Assembly (NCBI GenBank): GCA_019689615.1 | Contig: JADGHD010000034.1 | Location: 1-16,255 of the forward strand | Origin: Frankia sp. | GTDB taxonomy: Bacteria > Actinomycetota > Actinomycetes > Frankiales > Frankiaceae | Length of the DNA stretch: 16,255 nucleotides | Reading direction: 5' to 3' | In this document: one piece after another, positions 1 to 7,365 of the stretch | How positions within the stretch are numbered: position 1 is the stretch's first letter | Layout: the number at the start of each line of letters is the position of its first letter | Notes under the pieces: model-generated | Database searches by the model: none | What the model was told of the DNA's origin: nothing | What the model saw: only the letters and a program-made list of their open reading frames with translations | Made by a program: the position numbers and the translations under genes

Positions 1-53
1 GCATACGACATGTAGCCCCGTCTGGTGGGCTCGGATTTGTTTATAAGAGACAG
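1..53 (+). other. Residual Illumina Nextera P7/i7 adapter (non-genomic)
   Basis: These bases align without gaps to a Nextera i7 adapter. Bases 1-11 match the P7 tail GCATACGAGAT with one mismatch. Bases 12-19 occupy the 8-base index slot. Bases 20-34 match GTCTCGTGGGCTCGG with one mismatch. Bases 35-53 match the 19-base Tn5 mosaic end with four mismatches, and the last 12 bases (TATAAGAGACAG) are exact. Genomic sequence therefore begins at 54. This is a library artefact left on a contig end, not a transposon, and codons read through it should not be counted as part of purL. Confidence 0.95.
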
Positions 54-3000
54 GCTGTGGGCGCCGCGGCCGCGGCGCTGCTGCACGACCGGATGACCGA
101 GGTCGTCGTCGACTCGGTCGAGGCGGCCCAGGTGTTGTTCCGGGAGGGGCGGCCCCGGCCGCACACCGAGATCGACCTGCTCGGCCAGGGCCCGGCCGTG
201 CTCGCGGAGGCGAACCGGACGCTGGGGCTTGCGCTCGCCGACAACGAGATCCGCTACCTGGCCGAGCAGTACGGCCGGCTCGGCCGCAACCCGACCGACG
301 TCGAGCTGATGATGTTCGCCCAGGTCAACAGCGAGCACTGCCGGCACAAGGTGTTCAACGCGAGCTGGGTGGTCGACGGCGAGGCCATGCCGGCCAGCCT
401 CTTCGCAATGATCAGGAACACGACGGCCCGGTCCGGCGAGCACGTGCTGTCCGCCTACTCCGACAACGCCGCCGTGCTGCGCGGCCCGGACGTGCCGTGG
501 TTCTTCCCCGACCCGACCACCCACGTGTACGGCCAGCACCCGGAGCCGGCGCACCTGCTGGTCAAGGTCGAGACGCACAACCACCCGACCGCCATCGCCC
601 CGGGCCCCGGCGCGGCCACGGGCGTCGGCGGCGAGATCCGGGACGAGGGGGCCACCGGCCGCGGCGCGGTCCCGAAGATGGGCCTGGCCGGCTACACCAC
701 GTCCCACCTGCGGATTCCGGGCGATGACCTGCCCTGGGCCGGCCCGGCCCGCCTCCCGGGCCGGATCGCGTCGCCACTGGACATCATGATCGAGGCGCCG
801 CTGGGCGCCGCGAACTACGGCAACGAGTTCGGCCGGCCGAACCTGGCCGGCTACTTCCGCACCTTCGAGGCCGACGCTCCCGGCAGCCCGGGCGGCGACG
901 CGGCGGACGGCCGGCGCGTCAGCGAACGCTGGGGCTACCACAAGCCGATCATGGTCGCCGGCGGTGTCGGCAACATCCGGGACGCCTGCGTCCGCAAGGG
1001 CACGCTCTCCCCGGGGGACCTGCTGATCGTCCTGGGCGGACCGGCGATGCTGATCGGGCTCGGCGGCGGCGCCGCGTCCAGCATGCAGACCGGCAGCAGC
1101 GACACCGACCTCGACTTCGCCTCCGTCCAGCGGGACAACGCCGAGATGCAGCGGCGCGCCCAGGAGGTCATCAACGCCTGCTGGGCGCTCGGCGAGCGCA
1201 ACCCGATCGTGTCCATCCACGACGTCGGCGCCGGCGGCTGGTCGAACGCGCTGCCCGAGCTGGTGCACGACGCCGGCCGAGGCGCCGTCTTCGAGCTGCG
1301 CGACCTGCCGAGCGCCGATTCCGGCATGTCGTCGCTGGAGATCTGGTGCAACGAGGCGCAGGAGCGCTACGTCCTCGGGATCGCCGCCGCGGACCTGCCG
1401 ATGTTCCAGGCGCTGTGCGAGCGGGAGCGCTGCCCGTTCGCCGTCGTCGGCACGGTGGTCGACGAGCCGCGCCTCCTCGTCACCGACCGGTTGCTCGCGG
1501 CGCAGTCCGGCGAGGCCGACGGCGCCGGGCACGCCAGCCACCCGGTCGACGTCCCGATGTCGCTGCTGTTCGGCGAGGCCTCCCGGCAGCGGCGCACCGC
1601 CACCCGGGCCCCGGCCCCCGCCGTCGCGCCGTTCGACGAGACCGGCATCGAGCTGGCCGAGGCCGTCCGGCGGGTGCTGCGGGTGCCCGCCGTCGGCAGC
1701 AAGAAGTTCCTGATCACGATCGCCGACCGGACCGTCGGCGGCCACACCGTCCGCGACCAGATGGTCGGCCCCTGGCAGGTCCCGGTCGCGGGTCTGGCCG
1801 TCACCGCGTCGGCGTACGGCAGCCGCACCGGCGAGGCCATGACGATGGGTGAACGCACCCCGCTGGCCACGACCGACGCCCCGGCGGCCGCCCGGATGGC
1901 CGTCGCCGAGGCGATCACCAACCTGGCCGGCGCCGCGATCGCCAGCCTCGACCGGGTCGCCCTGTCGGCCAACTGGATGGCGGCTGTCCAGGTGGACCGG
2001 GAGCAGGCCGCGCTCCACGACGCGGTCCGCACGCTGGGGGAGGAGTTCTGCCCGGCGCTCGGCGTGCCGATCCCGGTCGGCAAGGACTCGACGAGCATGC
2101 GCACCGTCTGGTCGGACGCCGACGGCGACCACGCCGTGACCTCGCCGGTGTCGCTGATCGTCACGGCGGTGGCACCGGTGGAGGACGTCACCCGGGTGCT
2201 GACCCCGCAGCTCGCCCGGGACGAGGCGAGCACGTTGGTGTTCGTCGACCTCGGCGGCGGCCGGACCAGGCTCGGCGGCTCCGCGCTCGCCCAGGTCTAC
2301 GGCCGGGTCGGCGGCCCGGCCGGCGCCGGCCCGGGGCGCGCCGCGGCCGCCGAGGTCCCGGACGCGGACCCCGCCACGCTGCGGGCGTTCTTCGCCGCCA
2401 TGCGCCCGCTGGTCACCGACGCCGCCGTGCTGGCCTACCACGACCGCTCGGACGGCGGCCTGTTCACCACCCTGGCCGAGATGGCCTTCGCCGGCCGCGC
2501 CGGGCTCGACGTCGACCTGACCGGTCTGCCGGGCAGCGTGCTCGGCAAGCTGTTCGCCGAGGAGCTCGGCGCGGTCCTGCAGGTCGCCGACGCCGCGGTC
2601 GACGACGTCGTCGCCCGGCTGCGCGCGGCCGTCGGCGAGCACGTCCACGTCATCGGCAGGCCCACTGCCGACCAGCGGCTGGTCGTCCGCGACGGCGGCG
2701 AGGTCGTCTACGAGGCGGGCCGCGGCGAGCTGGAGCAGATCTGGGCGACGACCAGCTACCTGATCCAGCGCCGCCGGGACAACGCCGACTGCGCCGACCA
2801 GGAGTTCGCCCAGATCCTCGACGACGCCGACCCGGGCATCACCGAGCGGCTGACCTTCCCCGTCCCCGCCGGCCCGCCCGTGGCGACGGCGCGGGAGCGG
2901 CGGCCGCGGGTGGCGGTGCTGCGCGACGAGGGCGTCAACGGGCAGGTGGAAATGGCTGCCGCGTTCACCGCCGCCGGGTTCGAGGCGGTGGACGTGCACA

Positions 3001-3671
3001 TGACGGACCTGCTGACCGGCGCCGCCTCACTGGAGGGCTTCGCGGTCGTCGCCGCCTGCGGCGGGTTCTCCTACGGCGACGTGCTTGGCGCCGGCAACGG
3101 CTGGTCGAAGGCGATCCTGCAGCGCCCGGTGCTGGCCGACGCGTTCCGCGCGTTCTTCCACCGGCCGGACACCCTCGCGCTGGGCATCTGCAACGGCTGC
3201 CAGCTTCTCGCCGGCCTCGCCCCGCTCGTCCCCGGTGCCGACGGCTGGCCGCGGCTGCTGCCGAACACCTCCGAGCGGTTCGAGGCCCGGGTGTCGACCG
3301 TCGTGGTCGAGGATTCCCCGTCCGTGCTCTTCGCCGGCATGACGGGCTCGATCCTCGCCGTCCCGGTGGCCCACGGTGAGGGCCGGATGGACCTCGGCGA
3401 GGCGGGTGCGGAAAAGGCGCTGGTCAGCGCCCGTTACGTGGACAACTACGGCAAGGTCACCGAGGCCTACCCGGCCAACCCGAACGGCAGCCCCGGCGGC
3501 GCCGCCGCGGTCACCTCGGCGGACGGCCGGGTCACGCTGATGATGCCGCACCCGGAGCGCGCGTTCCTGCGCCAGCAACAGTCCTGGCGAGCCGTCACCG
3601 ACGACCCGCACGCCGAGTACGGCCCCTGGCTGCGCCTGTTCCGCAACGCCCACGACTGGCTGACCGCCTGA
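54..3671 (+). CDS. purL: Phosphoribosylformylglycinamidine synthase, large single-chain form (5'-truncated)
   Basis: This cytosolic enzyme catalyses the fourth step of purine synthesis, converting FGAR, glutamine and ATP to FGAM. The reading frame gives about 1,205 residues. Numbered from the GTG at 57: HDRM near 11; the conserved LGRNP...NSEHCRHK block near 75-100; the VETHNHP ATP/FGAR-site motif near 170; PVGKDSTSM near 680; HDRSDGG near 795; then a C-terminal class I glutaminase domain with nucleophile Cys1045 (GICNGC) and His1165/Glu1167 (PHPE). Fusion of synthase and amidotransferase is the E. coli-type arrangement (about 1,300 residues). Aligned from memory with E. coli PurL, HDRM falls about 130 residues into the protein, so the N-terminal PurS-like domain is missing. 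The gene is cut by the contig end and the GTG at 57 is not a real start. Most actinobacteria use separate PurS, PurQ and short PurL, so the fused form is notable. Stop TGA at 3669-3671. Confidence 0.96.
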   Translation, partial: AVGAAAAALLHDRMTEVVVDSVEAAQVLFREGRPRPHTEIDLLGQGPAVLAEANRTLGLALADNEIRYLAEQYGRLGRNPTDVELMMFAQVNSEHCRHKVFNASWVVDGEAMPASLFAMIRNTTARSGEHVLSAYSDNAAVLRGPDVPWFFPDPTTHVYGQHPEPAHLLVKVETHNHPTAIAPGPGAATGVGGEIRDEGATGRGAVPKMGLAGYTTSHLRIPGDDLPWAGPARLPGRIASPLDIMIEAPLGAANYGNEFGRPNLAGYFRTFEADAPGSPGGDAADGRRVSERWGYHKPIMVAGGVGNIRDACVRKGTLSPGDLLIVLGGPAMLIGLGGGAASSMQTGSSDTDLDFASVQRDNAEMQRRAQEVINACWALGERNPIVSIHDVGAGGWSNALPELVHDAGRGAVFELRDLPSADSGMSSLEIWCNEAQERYVLGIAAADLPMFQALCERERCPFAVVGTVVDEPRLLVTDRLLAAQSGEADGAGHASHPVDVPMSLLFGEASRQRRTATRAPAPAVAPFDETGIELAEAVRRVLRVPAVGSKKFLITIADRTVGGHTVRDQMVGPWQVPVAGLAVTASAYGSRTGEAMTMGERTPLATTDAPAAARMAVAEAITNLAGAAIASLDRVALSANWMAAVQVDREQAALHDAVRTLGEEFCPALGVPIPVGKDSTSMRTVWSDADGDHAVTSPVSLIVTAVAPVEDVTRVLTPQLARDEASTLVFVDLGGGRTRLGGSALAQVYGRVGGPAGAGPGRAAAAEVPDADPATLRAFFAAMRPLVTDAAVLAYHDRSDGGLFTTLAEMAFAGRAGLDVDLTGLPGSVLGKLFAEELGAVLQVADAAVDDVVARLRAAVGEHVHVIGRPTADQRLVVRDGGEVVYEAGRGELEQIWATTSYLIQRRRDNADCADQEFAQILDDADPGITERLTFPVPAGPPVATARERRPRVAVLRDEGVNGQVEMAAAFTAAGFEAVDVHMTDLLTGAASLEGFAVVAACGGFSYGDVLGAGNGWSKAILQRPVLADAFRAFFHRPDTLALGICNGCQLLAGLAPLVPGADGWPRLLPNTSERFEARVSTVVVEDSPSVLFAGMTGSILAVPVAHGEGRMDLGEAGAEKALVSARYVDNYGKVTEAYPANPNGSPGGAAAVTSADGRVTLMMPHPERAFLRQQQSWRAVTDDPHAEYGPWLRLFRNAHDWLTA

Positions 3672-3682
3672 CCGCGGCGGAG

Positions 3683-3738
3683 CGGGGCCCAGGCCCCGGG
3701 TGACCTGGCACCGCCGGAAGCGGCCAGGCCAGGCCACC
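3683..3738. terminator. GC-rich hairpins between convergent genes, possible bidirectional terminator
   Basis: The gap between the purL stop and the converging minus-strand gene holds two inverted repeats. CGGGGCC at 3683-3689 faces GGCCCCG at 3692-3698, a tight stem with effectively a 4-base loop. GGTGACCTGGC at 3699-3709 can pair, with one mismatch, with part of GCCAGGCCAGGCCACC at 3723-3738. Neither is followed by a T-run, which is common for actinobacterial terminators. The call rests on position and stem strength only. Confidence 0.4.
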
Positions 3739-3777
3739 CGGGGGCCGCCCGCGCCGGTTCGTGCTGCCCGCCGCTTG

Positions 3778-4200
3778 TCAGGGCAGGATCGCGAGCAGGG
3801 CGACGGTCTCGTCGCGCCAGGCGACGACCTGGGCGTGGGTCGGGCCGATCTCGTACTGGTGGTAGTGGCAGGCCAGGCAGAGGTGCCCCCACAGCGTCGC
3901 CGCGCGCTGGGCGGTGGGCGGGTCGGTGTAGTAGCGCAGGCACAGCATCTTCGCCCGCACGCTGACCTGGGCCAGGCCCGCGACCTGCCGCTCCAGCAGC
4001 CGGTCGACCGCCGCCTCCAGCGCCGCCCGCAGCGCGATCGCCGCGCCGCGGCGCTGGCTGGCCGGGGCGAGGCCGGGCAGACCGACGAGCAGCAGGTCGG
4101 CGGCCTCGAGCAGCTCGTCCGGTGACCGGCGCCGCCGGCCCGCGGTGCCGGTGTGCCGGCCAGCGACGCCGCGGCCAGAGAGGTGAACCGGCCCGCTCAC
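3778..4200 (-). CDS. Small helical protein coupled to the Rad50-like ATPase; possible HEPN-like domain
   Basis: This encodes 140 residues with no signal peptide or membrane segment. The chosen start is GTG at 4198-4200, which overlaps the TGA stop of the upstream ATPase in a GTGA junction, implying translational coupling. The frame stays open to 4542, but that part lies antisense-free inside the ATPase gene in another frame and is Arg/Pro/Gly-rich, so it is out-of-frame reading. After a basic 25-residue N-terminus the protein looks all-helical: a SPDELLEAADLLL helix (26-38), an ALRAALEAAVDRLLER helix (56-71), then RAKMLCLRYY (82-91) and a Trp/His/Cys-rich C-terminal part. Arg99-x6-His106 fits the loose R-x4-6-H pattern of HEPN ribonucleases, and the arrangement of early helices resembles HEPN proteins. 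That is an inference; I cannot assign a family. Given the overlap it probably works with the ATPase, as effector or accessory subunit. Confidence 0.75.
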   Translation of the reverse strand: MSGPVHLSGRGVAGRHTGTAGRRRRSPDELLEAADLLLVGLPGLAPASQRRGAAIALRAALEAAVDRLLERQVAGLAQVSVRAKMLCLRYYTDPPTAQRAATLWGHLCLACHYHQYEIGPTHAQVVAWRDETVALLAILP

Positions 4201-6674
4201 GCCGGCACCGCCGGCTTGCGGACCTTCTCGCCGATCATCTCCGCGAACCTGACGAACGCGACCGGGTCGTCGATCTGCGCTCCCTCCGGGTGCGCGCCGC
4301 GTTGGCACTGCTTCACCAGGAACACCGCGGACCCGCCGCACAGTCGGGTCAGCTCGGCGTAGACCTGGTTCGCCGTCCAGTCGCCGGGGTCGTCCAGGAG
4401 CGCCATGGCCGCAAGCGGCAGGAACCGGTCGGCCCCCGCGATGATCTCCTGCAGCTGCCGCTCGGACGCGGCGTGCCCGCCGCGCCGCTGGTGGCGGATC
4501 CAGGCCGCATCGATGAACGCGTTCTCCAGCGCGAGCCGGCACAGGCTCGGCAGGACGTGGCAGCGCGCGGCCTCCGGCAGGTCGCTGGTCCTGGCGAGCG
4601 CCATGGCGTCGTCGAAGGCCTGGCGCACCGGGTCCGTCACGGGCCGCACGGTCACCTTCGAGCCGTCGGCGCGGTCGACCTGCCAGACCGTGGCCGACAG
4701 CCCCTGGCTGGTGAACGCGCGCTGCAGCCGGGTGTCATGGGTGAAGACGACGACCTGCCGCCGCTGGCCGAGCTCGTGCAGCACCTGGGCGAGGCCGCTG
4801 ACCTTGGCCGGGTCCATCGACTGCACCGGGTCGTCGATGACCACGAACCCGAACGGGCTGTCCGCGGTCGCCGCCCGCGGCAGGAACAGCGCGAGCGCCA
4901 GCGAGTGCTGCTCGCCCTGGCTCATCACGGCCAACGCGGGCGCGTCGGCGCCGTCGACGGAGACATCCAGGTCGAGTCGGCGGACCGTCGCCCGCTCCGC
5001 GCCGAACAGCCTTACCTCCTTGAGGCTGACGTTGCTCTCCTGCCGAAGCTTCTCCCAGATTCGCTGTGCCTGGCCGTCGAAGTCCTTCATCCGTTCGGTG
5101 CGCAGGTCCTTGGCGAGCTCCTGGAGCCAGCCGCGGGCCTTGCGGATGTCGCGCGCCCGACCCCGGTTGGCCGCGACCTCGTCCGCCCTGCGGGCCCAGG
5201 CCTCCAGCCGGGCGTAGAGCGGGCGCCAGCGCTCGTCGCGGGCCCGCAGCTCCGCGGCGGCAACCGTGGCGGCCCTTTCGCACGCCTCGGTGAGTGCTCG
5301 CGCCGCCGCCGGCACCCGTTGGGCAAGCTCAGCGGGCTCCGAGATCTCCCGGCACGCTTCCCAGTCAATCCACGCGTCGAAGAGCGCCGCCGGTACCCGG
5401 TCCGGAACCTGGATCAGGTCCCGCAGGGCGCGCTCCGCGGCCGTGAGCTCCTCCCAGGCCTTCCTCGCCGTCTGCCCAGCCAGGCGCAGTGCTTCGACCT
5501 GCGCCTGGGCCTTGGCCACCCAGCTCTCGTCAAGGACCTGGGCGGTCCCGCAGACCGGGCAGTCCCGCGCGTCATCGCCCGCGTGCCGGGCACGGAAGGC
5601 GATCGCCTGGGTGAGCAGCTCGGCATGCCGCAGCGCGTCCTCGGCGTCTGTTCCGCGCACTGCGGCGACGCCGTCGAGCGCGGCGCGCAGCCGGGCCGTG
5701 GCCGCGTCGACCCGGCCCAGGTCCGGCCCGCGCTGCTCGGCGGTCAGCCGCAGCTCGCCGATCAGGGAGTCATCGGTCGCCGGCAGGTCGGTCGCCAGGC
5801 TCAGGATCAGGGCGAGGTCGGGTCCGCCGGGGGCGTCGAACGCGTGCAGCGCACGCAGCGCGCGGTCCTCGTCGGGCAGCTCGTACAGCTCGCTCCTGAG
5901 CGGCGCGGTCTCGTCCCTGACCGCCTTCTCTGCGTCCTCGAGTCGCTTGAGTTCCTCCTGCAGGCGCCGGTCGGCCGCGCTGACGTAGCCGATGCCGAGG
6001 ATGACGGCGATGGCGTCATACATCTGCGTCGGCCTGCCGCTGATCATGTGGTCCAGGTCGACGTAGGACAGGAACGGGCGGAAGTCCCGGAGCGCTGCCA
6101 TCCAGCCCGCCTGGTCGGCCGGCGCCTTGCCGTGTCCGGGACGGCGCAGCTCGCCGGTGGCATCGGCCTGGAAGTCGTCGCCGCTCCACTCCCGGGTGAG
6201 CGTGGCCCGCTCGGTGTCGCCCTCGATCCGGAGCTTGACCTCGATCTTCGGCCGGGCTGCGTCGTGCATGTTGCGCCACTTGCCGCGCCGGACCGGGTCA
6301 GCGCGCTCCCAGCGGGCATTCGTGCCGGTGAACGCGGTTTCCAGCGCCTCGGCGATGCTCGACTTTCCCGACCCGTTGCGCCCGACGACCAGCGTCACAC
6401 CCGGGCGCGGGGCCAACGGGAGCGCCACGCGATGGCCGACGCCGCGGTAACCGGCGACAGCCACCGACTCCAGGTACACCCGACCGGTTGGCGTGCCGCT
6501 CGTCGGCTGGGCCGTCCCAAGCGCATCCCGGATCAGGGACTTCACCTGGTCCGGCAGTCTCGCGGCGGCGAGCCTCGCCGCGACCAGGTCGGCGATGGGC
6601 GGCCTGTCGGTATCGGACGTGGCATCGGCGCCTTCGGCTGGCTCGCGGGCTGAGGGCAGGTTCGGCTCGGTCAT
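4197..6674 (-). CDS. Rad50/SMC-like ATPase with zinc-hook CxxC; candidate defence ATPase
   Basis: This is an 825-residue ABC-type ATPase of the Rad50/RecF/SMC superfamily. Visible elements are Walker A GRNGSGKSS (98-106); long charged helical segments (about 235-420 and 450-545) likely to form a coiled coil; a CPVC zinc-hook-type motif (372-375) between them; the ABC signature SQGEQ (585-589); Walker B VVIDDP (611-616); D-loop QSMDP (618-622); and H-loop His (FTHD, 644-647). A 65-residue leader precedes the first ATPase strand, and a helical extension of about 145 residues follows the nucleotide-binding domain (about 680-825). ATG at 6672-6674 is preceded by GGAG at 5 bases' spacing. It lacks an SbcD/Mre11 partner, so it is not a standard SbcC. 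DDPVQSMD-type ATPases with a hook are common in phage-defence proteins such as RloC and ABC-3C/Lamassu ATPases, which I know only as families. The ATPase call is secure; the defence role is inferred from architecture and the coupled small gene. Confidence 0.9.
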   Translation of the reverse strand: MTEPNLPSAREPAEGADATSDTDRPPIADLVAARLAAARLPDQVKSLIRDALGTAQPTSGTPTGRVYLESVAVAGYRGVGHRVALPLAPRPGVTLVVGRNGSGKSSIAEALETAFTGTNARWERADPVRRGKWRNMHDAARPKIEVKLRIEGDTERATLTREWSGDDFQADATGELRRPGHGKAPADQAGWMAALRDFRPFLSYVDLDHMISGRPTQMYDAIAVILGIGYVSAADRRLQEELKRLEDAEKAVRDETAPLRSELYELPDEDRALRALHAFDAPGGPDLALILSLATDLPATDDSLIGELRLTAEQRGPDLGRVDAATARLRAALDGVAAVRGTDAEDALRHAELLTQAIAFRARHAGDDARDCPVCGTAQVLDESWVAKAQAQVEALRLAGQTARKAWEELTAAERALRDLIQVPDRVPAALFDAWIDWEACREISEPAELAQRVPAAARALTEACERAATVAAAELRARDERWRPLYARLEAWARRADEVAANRGRARDIRKARGWLQELAKDLRTERMKDFDGQAQRIWEKLRQESNVSLKEVRLFGAERATVRRLDLDVSVDGADAPALAVMSQGEQHSLALALFLPRAATADSPFGFVVIDDPVQSMDPAKVSGLAQVLHELGQRRQVVVFTHDTRLQRAFTSQGLSATVWQVDRADGSKVTVRPVTDPVRQAFDDAMALARTSDLPEAARCHVLPSLCRLALENAFIDAAWIRHQRRGGHAASERQLQEIIAGADRFLPLAAMALLDDPGDWTANQVYAELTRLCGGSAVFLVKQCQRGAHPEGAQIDDPVAFVRFAEMIGEKVRKPAVPA

Positions 6675-7365
6675 GGCTGCTCCAGGGGTCCGGGCCGCAC
6701 GATGGTGGATGGCGGGGGGAACCAGCGGGAGAGGGCGCCACCCAATGGCGGTCTTTGGCGTGGGCGGAGCGAGTGTCGCATAGCCCTCTTCAGCGAGCGC
6801 GCCAGAGGTGCGCTCATACGGTGGCCCTCAGCGCCCGCCGGCGGCGTGAGCACGAACGCAGGGCCTCCGCCGCTGACTGAGCAGCAGCCGATGGAGGACG
6901 CCGGCTGGGTGCGCTGTCGGGCCGAGGACCCTTCGCGGACAGATTCGCGGGAGGCCCGGCGGTGTGGCGTCAGCGCGGACCCTGGTGGGTTCAGCGAGCC
7001 AATCCGTGCTGGTCCAGGCTTTGCTCGGGCCGGGCCCAGAGCTGGCCTGAGCAACGACCTCATCCGGCGTGTGCGGCCCAGCGCGGTGAGGGCTGGATCC
7101 AGTATGGGAGGGGAGATCCGCGCGATGTCCACGGCTCACCCCGGCAGTCGGCCCACATCACCTCGATGATTCGGCATCGGCCTCAGCGGGACGGTCGAGA
7201 AAGGAATCAATGCGTTTTCATGGATTGCATTCGCCGTCCTCGAAACTGAAGTCATTGAGCTTTCTTGTGGCGTGGACGGGCGGTTCTCCTGGCATAATTC
7301 GGATATGCCAGAAAGTACTGAACCCCCCAATGTCGGGACCTGTCCGATTGCGTATGGTTGGCGGC
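6675..7365. other. Non-coding gap between divergent genes, with AT-richer right end
   Basis: About 690 bases separate the ATPase start from the Rpn-like gene. Open frames exist on both strands, but they have mixed third-position composition and no recognisable motifs, so I call no gene. It must hold the promoters of two divergent transcription units. A hairpin GAGCGC / GCGCTC (6795-6800 / 6810-6815, 9-base loop) and the palindrome CCGCCGGCGG at 6836-6845 lie on the ATPase side. From about 7165 to 7340 the base composition drops well below that of the surroundings. That part contains CATAAT at 7293-7298, a weak -10 candidate without a good -35, and a good Shine-Dalgarno AAGGA at 7201-7205 before an ATG at 7210. 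Confidence 0.6.

Noticed and set aside
41..53. Tn5/IS50 mosaic end as a mobile element boundary
   Set aside because: The bases before it match the rest of the Illumina adapter, so it is a library tag.
57..59. GTG as the start of purL
   Set aside because: It lies four bases after the adapter, and the following residues match a point about 130 residues inside E. coli PurL, so the gene is truncated rather than started here.
4122..6653. 843-residue plus-strand open frame
   Set aside because: It is antisense to the ATPase gene, is Arg/Gly/Pro-rich and has no motif; the minus strand carries a full set of ATPase motifs.
6702..7169. 155-residue plus-strand frame in the gap
   Set aside because: Mixed third-position composition, no recognisable motif, and similar frames on the other strand; no support as a gene.
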